A DNA stretch of 64,000 nt, from NCBI GenBank assembly GCA_905479105.1, contig CAJQLE010000004.1, positions 62,001 to 126,000 of the forward strand, in the 5' to 3' direction. Below, one piece after another: positions 17,367 through 26,779 of the stretch (position 1 is its first letter; each line of letters begins with the position of its first letter). The translations under genes were made by a program, and so were the position numbers. The notes under the pieces were generated by a model. That model was not told the DNA's origin and made no database searches. It was given only the letters and a program-made list of their open reading frames with translations. Source of the stretch: an uncultured Flavobacteriales bacterium. Its GTDB lineage: Bacteria; Bacteroidota; Bacteroidia; Flavobacteriales_G; Salibacteraceae.

Positions 17367-18267
17367 ATCAGTCCTGTTAGTTTTTGCATTTGCGATGATC
17401 AACCCGATGCTAGGTCGTTCCCAGGAGTTGAATTGTCAAGTGCAAATTAATAGTCAGCAGATTGCCATTGGTGATAACACCATTTTTGATGCTCTTCAAC
17501 AATCTGTATTTGAGTTTATGAATAATAGGAGATGGACAAATGACAAGTATTCTCCTGCCGAACGCATTGATTGCAGTATTTTGATTCAGATGGATAAGCG
17601 CCTTTCTACGGATACGTATGAGGCTACATTTCAAATTTCCTCTTCTCGTCCTATCTATGGAACAACATTCTCTAGTAATGTTTTTAAATATCAGGATGAG
17701 TCTGTGCAGTTTAAATATTTACAGTTCGATGTTTTGGACTTTTCAACAAATGCATATATCTCTGAACTCACCTCTATTTTAGGCTATTATGCTTATCTCA
17801 TTTTAGCGATGGACTATGATTCATACTCACTTTATGGAGGAGATGAAAACTGGCAACTAGCGCAGCAAATTGTGAGTAATTCTACTTCCTCAGGTCAAGC
17901 CGGTTGGCAATCATTTTCCTCAAGGAATAACAGGTACTGGCTTGTTCAGAATTACTTGAATCCTAGATTCAAGCCATTGAGGGAATGCCAGTACAAATAC
18001 CACAGACTGGGTTTTGATCAAATGGTTGATAATGTTCAGAAGGGAAGGGCTGAAGTTACAAAGGCGCTTACCATGATTGAGAAGGTTCACAAGGCTGAGC
18101 CAAACTCTTTCAATACAAGGCTTTATTTTACAGCTAAAAATGATGAAATTATCAAGCTTTACTCTAAGGCTGAACCAAGTGAGAAGGAGCAGATAATTAC
18201 CTTACTCGAAACGATTGATCCCGCGAATTCAAATAAGTATTCAGACATACGCACTGCTGGTCAATAA
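17344..18267 (+). CDS. Exported DUF4835 protein
   Basis: The start at 17344 (MSSKSWYKSVLLVFAFAMI...) gives a signal peptide and a 23-bp overlap with coaBC; the alternative in-frame start at 17320 only lengthens the overlap. The mature protein begins QELNCQVQINSQQI and contains the family hallmark segments FEFMNNRRWTNDKY, YGTTFSSNVFKYQDE and YLILAMDYDSYSLYGGD. DUF4835 proteins are Bacteroidota-specific, found next to coaBC, and have no established function; export and linkage to bamD hint at an envelope role. Confidence 0.9.
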   Translation: MSSKSWYKSVLLVFAFAMINPMLGRSQELNCQVQINSQQIAIGDNTIFDALQQSVFEFMNNRRWTNDKYSPAERIDCSILIQMDKRLSTDTYEATFQISSSRPIYGTTFSSNVFKYQDESVQFKYLQFDVLDFSTNAYISELTSILGYYAYLILAMDYDSYSLYGGDENWQLAQQIVSNSTSSGQAGWQSFSSRNNRYWLVQNYLNPRFKPLRECQYKYHRLGFDQMVDNVQKGRAEVTKALTMIEKVHKAEPNSFNTRLYFTAKNDEIIKLYSKAEPSEKEQIITLLETIDPANSNKYSDIRTAGQ

Positions 18268-18278
18268 GCCAAATCGTG

Positions 18279-18668
18279 TCACTCAATTTCTCGCAGAACG
18301 CTCAGTAAATTGGATCTTTTTACGGGTTTAATGATATAATCAGTAACCTCTGTATATTCTTTTGACCTGTTAATGTCTCGGTCATCAAATGAGCTGCTAA
18401 CCAAATAAATGGTGATTTCTTTAGCGATTTTAGGTTGAATCTGCTTGAATTGCTCCAGAGATTGCCAGCCATTCATAATTGGCATGTTAATGTCAAGGAA
18501 AATCACGTCAGGCAAAAGCTCTATGGACTTTTTATTTTCGATGAAATAATCTATCGCTTTTTGTCCATCCGTAAAAACCTGTATTTTGTCTACTAAATTG
18601 GTGTGCTTGAGTTCTTTTTTTAGAAGAAACTGATAAATATCGTCATCGTCAATAACACAAACTTTCAT
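18279..18668 (-). CDS. Single-domain response regulator (CheY-like)
   Basis: 129 residues forming only a receiver domain: acidic pair DDDD near residues 7-10, phospho-acceptor Asp in VIFLDINMPIMNG, conserved Ser/Thr in LVSSSFDD and Lys in DYIIKPVKR. No output domain, so it acts by protein-protein contact or as a phosphate relay. No histidine kinase is adjacent, so its partner lies elsewhere. It follows the DUF4835 gene convergently. Confidence 0.9.
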   Translation of the reverse strand: MKVCVIDDDDIYQFLLKKELKHTNLVDKIQVFTDGQKAIDYFIENKKSIELLPDVIFLDINMPIMNGWQSLEQFKQIQPKIAKEITIYLVSSSFDDRDINRSKEYTEVTDYIIKPVKRSNLLSVLREIE

Positions 18669-18727
18669 TGTAGAATAGGTAATAAGTTAAAGTGAAAATC
18701 CCAGAAGAATTATACGTTCAAAATCGA

Positions 18728-19342
18728 TTATAATTTTGATTGTATCTTATCTACGATGCCATATTCAATGGAGTCTTTGGCGTTCAACCAATGATCTCGA
18801 TTAAAATCTTTCATCACTTTTTCAAAGTCTTGACCGCAGTTGTCGGCTAAGATGTGTGCACTTAATTCCTTTGTTTTAACAATTTCCCTTGTTTGAATTT
18901 CAATATCACTTGCAGTGCCTTGAAATCCTCCTAGACTGGGCTGGTGAATCATAACTCTACCATTGTTGAAAATTTTTCGTTGGCCTTTTTCGCCACCTGA
19001 AAGTAGAATAGATCCCATTGAAGCAGCCAATCCCATGCAAACAGTATGCACTGGCGAAGAGATCATCTTCATAGTATCATATATGGCCATTCCGGAGGTT
19101 ACATATCCTCCTGGAGAGTTTATGTAAAAATGAATTGGATCACCTGGCTTTTCACTTTCAAGATAGAGTAACCTATCTATAACATGTTTTGCAGAAGCAT
19201 CATCAACACCTCCCCAAAGAAAAACCATTCTTTTTTCGAGATGTTTCTCAGAAATCATGCGGCTTTCCGACTTTTTATCTTTTCCTTCTTCCTTTTTATC
19301 TCCCGCTAAATAATGCTCCATATTTTCTTTCTCTTGATTCAC
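18728..19342 (-). CDS. clpP: ClpP protease subunit
   Basis: Serine peptidase chamber of the Clp ATP-dependent protease. Catalytic triad visible: Ser108 (GLAASMGSILLSGG), His133 (RVMIHQPSLGG) and Asp183 (NRDHWLNA). The N-terminal 30 residues are unusually charged (GDKKEEGKDKKSESR), unlike the short axial loops of canonical ClpP. It is not next to clpX or tig, so it may be a second ClpP paralogue; Bacteroidota often carry two. Likely housekeeping or stress proteolysis in the cytoplasm. Confidence 0.92.
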   Translation of the reverse strand: MNQEKENMEHYLAGDKKEEGKDKKSESRMISEKHLEKRMVFLWGGVDDASAKHVIDRLLYLESEKPGDPIHFYINSPGGYVTSGMAIYDTMKMISSPVHTVCMGLAASMGSILLSGGEKGQRKIFNNGRVMIHQPSLGGFQGTASDIEIQTREIVKTKELSAHILADNCGQDFEKVMKDFNRDHWLNAKDSIEYGIVDKIQSKL

Positions 19343-19412
19343 GCATCAAACCTACATGATTTTTATTTAAAATCTTGAAATTCAAACGAAGGAAAATGAA
19401 GATGTTCGGATG

Positions 19413-20405
19413 TTATATTGGATCAGGATTCATCGTGATGTTTTCCGTTTGGATAACATAGGACTTTTGCTTATTAACTATTGAATAAACAACGGCATTC
19501 ATCTGAAAAGTTTCTATGTTTAATTCAGTCAAATAAATCAACTCTCCGGATTGAGAATATTTTGGGAAAAGATTAATGTTGTTGTCCTCGATCAGGACAT
19601 ATTCTGCCATAGACGACAAGTTCATTTCTTTTATGGCCCACTTTCCTATTGAGAGATAATCCGGGTCAACAAGGGATTCAAAAAGGATTGTATTTCCATC
19701 TGGCGATATATCAGGATGATGATCTCTGAATTTATTAAAAGTCAATCGTTCCTCTTCACCAGAAATAATGTCAATTCGAACGATTTCGATATTCGAGTTC
19801 ACCATATCTTCTCCTTCTGGAACTGTTGAGCATAAAATGGTTCTATCATCCAAGTTGAAAATAGGATCGAAATAATCGACTTCATTTCGCTTTGTTATCC
19901 TAGCAGGGTTTTCACCATTGGCATCAGTAATATATACCTGCCATGTGCCTATGGCTGAATCAACAGCCGCCATTAGAGTTGAACTTCCATCATGTGACCA
20001 GTTGCACTGTCCTTGTTTATCCCATCCAAAAGCTCCTTGAGGAATAAGTTCTTCTAAACCTCCTGAAGTATTTATCATCCATAGTGAGGCAGATGAATAA
20101 TCGTTTATATCTCTTGTTCTATTTGATTGATAGAATAGAATTTCATTGCTTACAGGAGAATGTTTGGGCCACCATTTGTCTTTTCCGTTGGAGGTGGTGA
20201 GTGTAGAATGTTCTTGATTATGTGTTTTACAAATTTCAAATACACCATCGATCTGTTGAGTGTAGATGCATGAAACCACATTAGGTGAGAGTTCATTAGA
20301 AGAAATTTCCACAGGTTCAATCGGATCTTTTGAGCAGGCGGCTAACAATGCAATTTGCGTTGCAACTAGAATTGCAAATTTGACTTTAAACGTATTGGAC
20401 TTCAT
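19413..20405 (-). CDS. Lipoprotein with TolB-like beta-propeller repeats
   Basis: Lipobox LLAAC (Cys24) follows an N-terminal hydrophobic stretch, so it is an envelope lipoprotein. The body shows repeated PD40/WD40-like blades: KHSPVSNEILFYQSNRT, CNWSHDGSSTLMAA, DPIFNLDDRTILCSTVP, HPDISPDGNTILFES and FPKYSQSGELIYLTE, the classic xPxxSPDGxxIxF pattern of TolB propellers. It lacks the TolB N-terminal domain and has no Tol-Pal neighbours. Probably a surface or periplasmic scaffold; function unknown. Confidence 0.8.
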   Translation of the reverse strand: MKSNTFKVKFAILVATQIALLAACSKDPIEPVEISSNELSPNVVSCIYTQQIDGVFEICKTHNQEHSTLTTSNGKDKWWPKHSPVSNEILFYQSNRTRDINDYSSASLWMINTSGGLEELIPQGAFGWDKQGQCNWSHDGSSTLMAAVDSAIGTWQVYITDANGENPARITKRNEVDYFDPIFNLDDRTILCSTVPEGEDMVNSNIEIVRIDIISGEEERLTFNKFRDHHPDISPDGNTILFESLVDPDYLSIGKWAIKEMNLSSMAEYVLIEDNNINLFPKYSQSGELIYLTELNIETFQMNAVVYSIVNKQKSYVIQTENITMNPDPI

Positions 20406-20526
20406 ATCTGCTGTAAAGACGGTAATCTATAATATTAAGTTAGTTCGACAAGAAGTCTTAAAGATTCAAATATTATAAAAAGCTTCTTTTCAGCGAAGCG
20501 CTTTTAATCTTCTTATCCTTGCCAAC

Positions 20527-20937
20527 GTGAATGACTCTCTAAAATATGGCCTGCCTGCTGGGCTAGTTTCAGCTTTATTGCTCTATATTAATGTCAGCAT
20601 ATTTAACCAATTTCCTCTTGAGCTTCGTTGGGCTTTTGATTCAATTTATAGCCAATTGATTGTCTTGTATTTCTTGAAAAAATCGAATGGTGTTTATTTC
20701 CCCTATTCATTTGCATTTTTTAGTGGTTTTAACACCTTGTTTATTATAATCTTCGTCAAGGCATTATTGATGATTGTTTTCTCTGACAAAGTAATTGCAG
20801 TCTCAGCTGATGGTTTTAATAGCTCAAAGTTGATTGCTTATAACATATTTAGAGAATCCATAGGCCACTTTGTAGTTGGACTTTTGATCGTAGCGTTGCT
20901 CTCATGGATAATGAAGAAAAAAAAGAATAGAATATGA
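20527..20937 (+). CDS. Four-helix integral membrane protein (DUF4199-like)
   Basis: 136 residues with four hydrophobic helices (about 8-28, 36-55, 65-90, 108-130) and a basic C-terminus KKKKNRI. The layout resembles DUF4199 proteins, which occur elsewhere in this window (37785). Only a GTG start (20527) is available in frame. Its last codons overlap the ATG of the LOG-family gene by 4 bp, so the two are probably translationally coupled. Confidence 0.7.
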   Translation: MNDSLKYGLPAGLVSALLLYINVSIFNQFPLELRWAFDSIYSQLIVLYFLKKSNGVYFPYSFAFFSGFNTLFIIIFVKALLMIVFSDKVIAVSADGFNSSKLIAYNIFRESIGHFVVGLLIVALLSWIMKKKKNRI

Positions 20938-21629
20938 CTCCTGAAGAAAGACATTTAGAATCGAAGAGTTGGAATGAAGTTATTAGTAATGATTCTTGGA
21001 TGGTTTTTAAGATCATGGCAGAGTTTGTTGAAGGCTTTCAAACGCTTCAAAAGATAGGGCCTTGTGTAAGTATTTTCGGTTCAGCAAGAATTGAATCAAG
21101 TCATCCATTTTACAGTTTAGCGGAAGAAATTGCTTACCAAATTACTCAAGAAGGATTTGGGGTGATAAGTGGTGGAGGTGGCGGCATCATGGAGGCTGCA
21201 AACAGAGGTGCTAAGCGAGGTATGGGTAAGTCGGTAGGGTTGAATATTGAATTACCTTTTGAGCAAGACGCTAATGCTTACATTGATAAGGATAAATTGT
21301 TGCATTTCGACTATTTCTTTGTGCGAAAGGTTATGTTTATGAAATACGCTCAAGGGTTCGTCATTCTTCCAGGGGGTTTTGGAACTTTAGATGAGACTTT
21401 CGAGGCGATTACGCTTGTTCAAACGGGCAAAAGTGAGCGTTTTCCTATAATTTTGGTTGGCTCTGACTATTGGTCGGGCCTTTTGGCATGGATCAAGGAT
21501 AAGATGGTTTCTGAAAAAATGATTTCGCCAAAGGATCTTGACTTAATAAAGGTTTGTGATAAGCCTGAAGAGGTAGTTAGAGAAATAAGAGATTTCTATT
21601 TGAAGTCTAATCTAAGACCTAATTTCTAG
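20934..21629 (+). CDS. LOG-family nucleotide phosphoribohydrolase
   Basis: Rossmann-fold enzyme that cleaves the N-glycosidic bond of (modified) AMP or other nucleotide monophosphates (TIGR00730/LOG family; in plants it activates cytokinins). Motifs: SGGGGGIMEAANRGA for phosphate binding and PGGFGTLDETFE, the PGGxGTxxE signature with the catalytic Glu. 231 residues, typical of the longer bacterial subgroup. The bacterial physiological substrate is uncertain. Ends with TAG. Confidence 0.9.
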   Translation: MTPEERHLESKSWNEVISNDSWMVFKIMAEFVEGFQTLQKIGPCVSIFGSARIESSHPFYSLAEEIAYQITQEGFGVISGGGGGIMEAANRGAKRGMGKSVGLNIELPFEQDANAYIDKDKLLHFDYFFVRKVMFMKYAQGFVILPGGFGTLDETFEAITLVQTGKSERFPIILVGSDYWSGLLAWIKDKMVSEKMISPKDLDLIKVCDKPEEVVREIRDFYLKSNLRPNF

Positions 21630-21730
21630 TCAATTAACAAAATTCTGTTTGTAATTGTGGGTTGATCCACCAAAACCCGCTATCAACAAGGGTTAGATTT
21701 GTTTTCCAACGACACTAACTCCTTGGTAAC

Positions 21731-23110
21731 ATGCTGAAACAACTCATTCTTCTATTCAATCTTATTTCGATGTCCTTCGTAACCATCTTTCTTGCAGATG
21801 GTATTGAAATAGAATCAAACCTTCCAAATGAGTTGGTGAAAGACTCAACCTACATTGTTGAAGTTGTAATAAAGAAAGGAGATCTATTTGGTTTTGCTAA
21901 GTTTCAACAGAATTTCCCGGAGGGATTTGATGCAAAACCCGTTGAAACATCTGAGGCAAGTTTCACTTTCGCGGATGGAAGAATGAAGTTCATTTGGATG
22001 GCTTTACCTGAAAAAGAAGAAGTAAAGATTTCTTATGCGGTAACGGCCATGGAAGGGGCTCCCAAAGAATCGATTGTTGATGGTAAATTCTCGTTTATAC
22101 AAGATAACGAGCGTAAGAGCTATGATATTCCAAATAAAACAATCACCATTATCACCATTATCAGCGATGAAGTAGAGGAAGAAAAGGTTCCTGCAATAGC
22201 AAGTGCTGCTCGTATTGTTAAGCCTCTTGGAAATAATACTTATCAAGTAGATCTTACTATATCCAAGCAAGGTGTTTATGGTTTTGCAAAGCTTGAAGAG
22301 TTTCTTCCCATTGGAGCTGAAGCAGAGGTTATGGATGATAAGAAGTCCGTTTTCAGTCAGGTGGATGAAAAAGCCAAGTTTGTTTGGATGAGCATTCCTG
22401 ATGATGCTGACTTAGTGATTTCATATCAAGTAAAAGCACCTTCTGATATATTGTCTCAATTGCAAAGTATGGAAGGTAATCTCGCCTTTTTAGATGAAAA
22501 TGAAACTAAAACGGTCCCTGTTTTGGGTGTTGAGGTGGATGAGTCTGCTGCAATGGCTGCGGTTTCAGAAGAGGCTTCAGAGGAAGTCGTTCCAATGGGA
22601 GAATCAATTGAAAAAGCCAACTCTGAGGAGCTTGCAAATGTCGCTCCAGTTGAGACGCCCGAGGAAGTAAATGAAACTGAAGTAGAAGCGGCAGAAGAGC
22701 CTGTCGTGGAAGTTGCTGAGATTGAAGAAATTCCAGAGGAAATAGTTGAAGAACCAGTTCGAATAGCTGATAATTCTAATGAGCCAATTGCACCAGTAAC
22801 CTCTATTCCAGACCCACAAACAGGAATTGTATATAGGGTTCAGATAGTTGCGGGTAAAAAATTAGTGCCGAATGCTCAAATCAAGAAAACATATGCGTTT
22901 AAGGAGGAGTTTTTTACTGAAAACCATGAGGGTTGGGTTAAGTATATAACGGGTCAGTTTGATGTTTATAAATCAGCAAGAGATAAGCGTGAAAATCTTG
23001 TTGCAGCTAATCATAAATTCCCTGGCCCATTTGTTACGGCATACAACGCGGGGGAAAGAATCACCGTGCAAGAAGCCCTTATGATCAGCAATCAAAAATG
23101 GTTTAAATAG
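21731..23110 (+). CDS. Exported repeat protein with C-terminal SPOR-like domain
   Basis: Signal peptide about 1-22. Two homologous beta-rich domains follow (about 25-145 and 155-265); each has the core GFAK-x-Q/E-x-FP-x-G and a later K/R-F-x-WM-x-x-P motif. A long acidic linker (about 270-360, rich in E, V, A, P) leads to a SPOR-like domain (about 365-459: VYRVQIVAGKK...TGQFDVYKSARDKR). SPOR domains bind denuded peptidoglycan. It directly precedes the barrel-plus-SPOR gene at 23186 with similar C-terminal modules, so the pair probably works at the cell wall/outer-membrane interface. Confidence 0.75.
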   Translation: MLKQLILLFNLISMSFVTIFLADGIEIESNLPNELVKDSTYIVEVVIKKGDLFGFAKFQQNFPEGFDAKPVETSEASFTFADGRMKFIWMALPEKEEVKISYAVTAMEGAPKESIVDGKFSFIQDNERKSYDIPNKTITIITIISDEVEEEKVPAIASAARIVKPLGNNTYQVDLTISKQGVYGFAKLEEFLPIGAEAEVMDDKKSVFSQVDEKAKFVWMSIPDDADLVISYQVKAPSDILSQLQSMEGNLAFLDENETKTVPVLGVEVDESAAMAAVSEEASEEVVPMGESIEKANSEELANVAPVETPEEVNETEVEAAEEPVVEVAEIEEIPEEIVEEPVRIADNSNEPIAPVTSIPDPQTGIVYRVQIVAGKKLVPNAQIKKTYAFKEEFFTENHEGWVKYITGQFDVYKSARDKRENLVAANHKFPGPFVTAYNAGERITVQEALMISNQKWFK

Positions 23111-23185
23111 CCTTGCAATATTAAATTGCCTTGTGTTTAGGCTTTCATTACATTAGCGTTTCATAAAAACTACCTATTAACTGAG

Positions 23186-25366
23186 ATGGGATTTACTTTC
23201 ATTAATCATAGTTTCAAGACGGCTCTCTTGCTTTTGGTTACACTTGTTCTTTCATTACCAGTGTCCTTAAATGCCCAGGATAGTCTCTCGACTGACTCTT
23301 CAGTGCAGCCGCAATGGACGATTAGACCTAAAATTTCTGCTGGAGTTGGGATGATGAATTACCAAGGAGACTTGGTTAGTAACAGAAGTTATTTCAATCC
23401 TTTTCAAAATAAGTTGTCATTTCATGTTCAAGTATCGCAGCCGGTGTTTGATTATTTAGATGTCAATTTTTTCATGTTATTCGGAAAATTGGGCGCGGAC
23501 GAAAGAACCCTTGTTCGTAATCTAAATTTTGAAAGTCAAATTACAGCCGGAGGAATAAGTGCTTCTTATAATTTCGATCACTTTCTTAAAAAAGACAGAA
23601 TAATTGAACCTTATGTTTCGCTTGGTTTTGAAGCTTTTGAATTTCTTTCAAAAACCGACTTAATCGATCAGTATGGCAATAATTACAATTATTGGTCAGA
23701 CGGGACTATTCGAAACCTTCCTGAGATGGATGTTTTCTTAGAGAATGCCATCGAAATCACAAGGGATTATGAGTACGAGTCTGATATAAGAGCTTTAAAT
23801 GCAGACGGGTTTAGTGCTTATTCTGAGCGGTCATTTGCCATTCCGATTGGTGTTGGATTTAATTTAATGATGAATTCAAAGACAAGCTTCCAAATGGGGA
23901 TGGATTATCATTGGACATTTACCGATTACATTGATGGAATCACTTCTGACTCGAGAGGTGTTAGGAAAGGAAATGAACGGACCGATAAGTTTTTGAATAC
24001 CTACATGCGCCTAACATTTAACCTTACTACTCCTCCACATGAACAGGTGGAAGATTTTTCAGGAGCTGATTTTGGTGACTCGGATTTGGATAGTATTCCA
24101 GACATGGAAGATTTGTGTCCAAATACTCCAATAGGAGTTGAAGTTGACCTTGCGGGATGCCCAATAGATAGTGATGCTGATGGTGTAGCTGATTACAGAG
24201 ATCTGGAGTTGAACTCGCTTGAAAATGCTGTGGTGGATACGAATGGAATCACTCTATCTGATGCTGTTATTGAACAGATGTATCTTGAATATACAGATGA
24301 AGAAGGTAAGTATTCTCAATACACAAATACTGCATATTCTCAGGAAACAGTTGAACGAAAGACGATAAGAAAGAAGCAAAACTATACTGTTCAAATTGGT
24401 GAATTTGAAGAAGGCGTCAACGATAGTTTGGCAAATGCATTATTAAGTATGCCAGATGTAACTACCAGAACTACAGAAGATGGTAGAAAGATTATTGAAG
24501 TGGGTAATTTTGAGAATTTACCGGATGCAATTCAACGTAAGATTGATTTAGAAACGGGAGGAATTGCAACCAAGAATGTTATAGAAACTACTTCTTCTGG
24601 AGAATCTTCGAGAGTTACAAATATTGAACAGGACATGATTTCTCGAGAAACTCTGGGAATGACTGTTGAAGAGGCAATTTCAAAGAATAAGACGTTGCCA
24701 GCCCCAGATAGATTGATTCTTAGTAAGAATGAATACACGCTGGATAGACCTATCGATACAAGAAGCGTTGCAAAAGCTAGCGATGAAACATACGGTGATT
24801 TTACTGTGTTTCGTGTTCAGATAGGTGCATTTGCTAACAAGCTTTCGCAGGACGTTTTTGATGGAATAGATGATCTTTTGGTTATAACCTCAGAAGATGG
24901 ATTAACACGTTATTATTCAGGCGCATTTACTTCCTATGATAAAGCAGCTCGAAGAAAAATTGATTTAATGCAAGGTGGTTTCGATGGTTCGCATGTTATT
25001 CCATTTAAAGGAGGAAAGCGATCATTATTGAATGAATCTGGTGCAACTCCAGCTGATAATGTTCTTCCTTTAAATAGTTCATCATCTGCAAACTTTGGAA
25101 AGGTTAAGTTCAAAGTTCAGATAGGAGTATATTCTGGTCAAATTCCGATGGATATCTTAGATAGGATGATGAGTTTGGGTAGAATTGATCAGCGCGAAGG
25201 TGATGGAGGAGCAGTGAGATATTTTATTGGTGAATTCAACACTTATGAAGAGGCAGAGGCCTTTAAAGACAATTTGACTGCAGAGGGATTTGCAGATGCT
25301 TTTATCGCAGCTGAGTATAATGGAAACATTATTTCTGCGACCGATGGAATACAACTTTTAAAATAA
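23186..25366 (+). CDS. Outer-membrane beta-barrel protein with TSP3 and three SPOR-like domains
   Basis: Signal peptide ends near LNAQD. Residues about 45-285 form an outer-membrane barrel (alternating strands, e.g. KISAGVGMMNYQGDL, YLDVNFFMLFGKLG, SFQMGMDYHWTFTDY). A calcium-binding thrombospondin type 3 segment follows (DSDLDSIPDMEDLCPNTP and DSDADGVADYRD). Then three SPOR-like repeats: YTVQIGEFEEG..., FRVQIGAFANKLSQ... and FKVQIGVYSGQIPMD..., spaced through residues about 390-725. The plan resembles an OmpA-like anchor, with SPOR modules replacing the OmpA domain as the peptidoglycan contact. Related proteins occur near gliding/T9SS genes in Bacteroidota; that link is inference here. Confidence 0.82.
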   Translation: MGFTFINHSFKTALLLLVTLVLSLPVSLNAQDSLSTDSSVQPQWTIRPKISAGVGMMNYQGDLVSNRSYFNPFQNKLSFHVQVSQPVFDYLDVNFFMLFGKLGADERTLVRNLNFESQITAGGISASYNFDHFLKKDRIIEPYVSLGFEAFEFLSKTDLIDQYGNNYNYWSDGTIRNLPEMDVFLENAIEITRDYEYESDIRALNADGFSAYSERSFAIPIGVGFNLMMNSKTSFQMGMDYHWTFTDYIDGITSDSRGVRKGNERTDKFLNTYMRLTFNLTTPPHEQVEDFSGADFGDSDLDSIPDMEDLCPNTPIGVEVDLAGCPIDSDADGVADYRDLELNSLENAVVDTNGITLSDAVIEQMYLEYTDEEGKYSQYTNTAYSQETVERKTIRKKQNYTVQIGEFEEGVNDSLANALLSMPDVTTRTTEDGRKIIEVGNFENLPDAIQRKIDLETGGIATKNVIETTSSGESSRVTNIEQDMISRETLGMTVEEAISKNKTLPAPDRLILSKNEYTLDRPIDTRSVAKASDETYGDFTVFRVQIGAFANKLSQDVFDGIDDLLVITSEDGLTRYYSGAFTSYDKAARRKIDLMQGGFDGSHVIPFKGGKRSLLNESGATPADNVLPLNSSSSANFGKVKFKVQIGVYSGQIPMDILDRMMSLGRIDQREGDGGAVRYFIGEFNTYEEAEAFKDNLTAEGFADAFIAAEYNGNIISATDGIQLLK

Positions 25367-25375
25367 TAATTGAAA

Positions 25376-25651
25376 ATGAAAAATGTAATTCTTTCAGCGG
25401 CTACAATTCTATTTTGTAGCGTTGGTTTCGCTCAAACAAGTTCAACTACTAATGCTGCCTCTAATACATCAGAGGTGCAGAAAGTAGAAACTAGAAAGGC
25501 TGCTCCTTCAAAAGGCGGTTGTTGCTCAATGGCAGAAGGTAAAGCTGGATGTGCGGATAAGTCTGCTAAATCTTGCGCTCCAAAATCAGCGACATCTTCG
25601 TCTGAAAAGTCGTCTGTAAAGACTGACTCAAAAGCGAAAATGGAAGGCTAA
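25376..25651 (+). CDS. Small exported cysteine-rich protein
   Basis: Start ATG 25376; the upstream TTG at 25370 is less likely. Signal peptide MKNVILSAATILFCSVGFAQ. The mature part is about 70 residues, mostly S, K, A and T, with a cluster of five cysteines (GGCCSMAEGKAGC then SCAPK). This could bind metal or form disulfides. No family recognised. It follows the SPOR protein by 10 bp and ends at a strong terminator, so it closes that operon. Confidence 0.6.
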   Translation: MKNVILSAATILFCSVGFAQTSSTTNAASNTSEVQKVETRKAAPSKGGCCSMAEGKAGCADKSAKSCAPKSATSSSEKSSVKTDSKAKMEG

Positions 25652-25674
25652 AAATGGATTTAATATAATCGATG

Positions 25675-25702
25675 AAGGTGGTTTTATGACCACCTTTTTT
25701 TT
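25675..25702 (+). terminator. Intrinsic terminator
   Basis: aaggtggt / accacctt stem with an 8-T tract, closing the transcription unit ending with the Cys-rich gene, just before the EEP nuclease gene at 25708. Confidence 0.9.
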
Positions 25703-25707
25703 GGACT

Positions 25708-26715
25708 ATGAAGGCATATTTTATTATAATTCTGGGTTTTTTTATTTCACTTCCTTCTTTGGGACAGGAGGTGAAGACATTCAACGTGATGTTTTATAAC
25801 GTTGAAAATCTTTTTGATACAATCGATAATCCTCAAACATTAGATGAGGATTTCACGCCTAATGGTAAGTTGGAATATACTACAACGCGCTATCATGAAA
25901 AACTAAAGAATCTAGCTATGGTCATTGATTCAAGTTTCACTGGAAAGTCGCCTAGTATTCTTGGGCTTTGTGAAGTTGAGAATAAGAATGTGGTGGAAGA
26001 ATTGAAAAATAGGATATCCATCGATAACAGTTTGGCCGTTCTTCATATGGAGTCTCCTGATGGACGGGGAATCGATAATGTCATACTATATGACTCCACC
26101 CTTTTTGGTTTGAAGAGTTTTGGGCTAGAACAAATTGAGTTGGGAGCAGATGAGCGTCCTACACGAGGAGTTTTATGGGCTGTTTTTATAGAGAGGTCGT
26201 TGAATCAAAAATTGATTGTCCTTGTGAATCACTGGCCGTCACGGTATGGAGGAGCAGAAGAGTCTGAATGGAAAAGAGTTAAAGCTGCGCAAACATCAAT
26301 TGACCTGATGGATTCTTTACATTCAAATAACCCTGATGCGGGGCTTATATTGATGGGAGATTTAAATGATCACCCTGACAATGCAAGCGTTAAACTGCTT
26401 AAAAATTGCAACCAAGGCGAAGGTCCTTGTATGACGAATGTCCATGAGAAGTATTTAGGAACAGATAAGGGAAGTCATGCCTATAGAGGAGAATGGGGTG
26501 TTTTGGATCAAATATTAGTGAATCAAGTTATATTATCTGGCGAATTAGGCTGGTCTATCTCAAAAGATGCAGGCGATTTCGTTAAGAAACCTTGGATGCT
26601 TTATTTTAGTGAAAAGGATGAAGATTATTTTCCCAGCAGATCATATGGAGGAATAAATTATTTCGGTGGTTTCTCAGATCACCTTCCTGCAATTATGACT
26701 TTGCAGCTGAGATAG
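25708..26715 (+). CDS. Exported endonuclease/exonuclease/phosphatase family protein
   Basis: Signal peptide MKAYFIIILGFFISLPSLGQ. EEP-fold motifs in order: MFYNVENLFDT (metal-ligand Asn/Glu), LGLCEVENKNVVEEL (catalytic Glu), VNHWPSRYGG, LMGDLNDHPD (Asp/Asn) and SDHLPAIMTL (the DH pair). 335 residues, full length. The family hydrolyses phosphodiesters in nucleic acids, lipids or nucleotides; the substrate is unknown. Extracytoplasmic location suggests nutrient scavenging of DNA or phospholipid. A terminator immediately upstream implies its own promoter. Confidence 0.88.
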   Translation: MKAYFIIILGFFISLPSLGQEVKTFNVMFYNVENLFDTIDNPQTLDEDFTPNGKLEYTTTRYHEKLKNLAMVIDSSFTGKSPSILGLCEVENKNVVEELKNRISIDNSLAVLHMESPDGRGIDNVILYDSTLFGLKSFGLEQIELGADERPTRGVLWAVFIERSLNQKLIVLVNHWPSRYGGAEESEWKRVKAAQTSIDLMDSLHSNNPDAGLILMGDLNDHPDNASVKLLKNCNQGEGPCMTNVHEKYLGTDKGSHAYRGEWGVLDQILVNQVILSGELGWSISKDAGDFVKKPWMLYFSEKDEDYFPSRSYGGINYFGGFSDHLPAIMTLQLR

Positions 26716-26779
26716 ATTGAATCTGTTATGAAAGCATAAATTAATGAATGGCGGTTTTAATTTCGATATTTTCGGAAAT

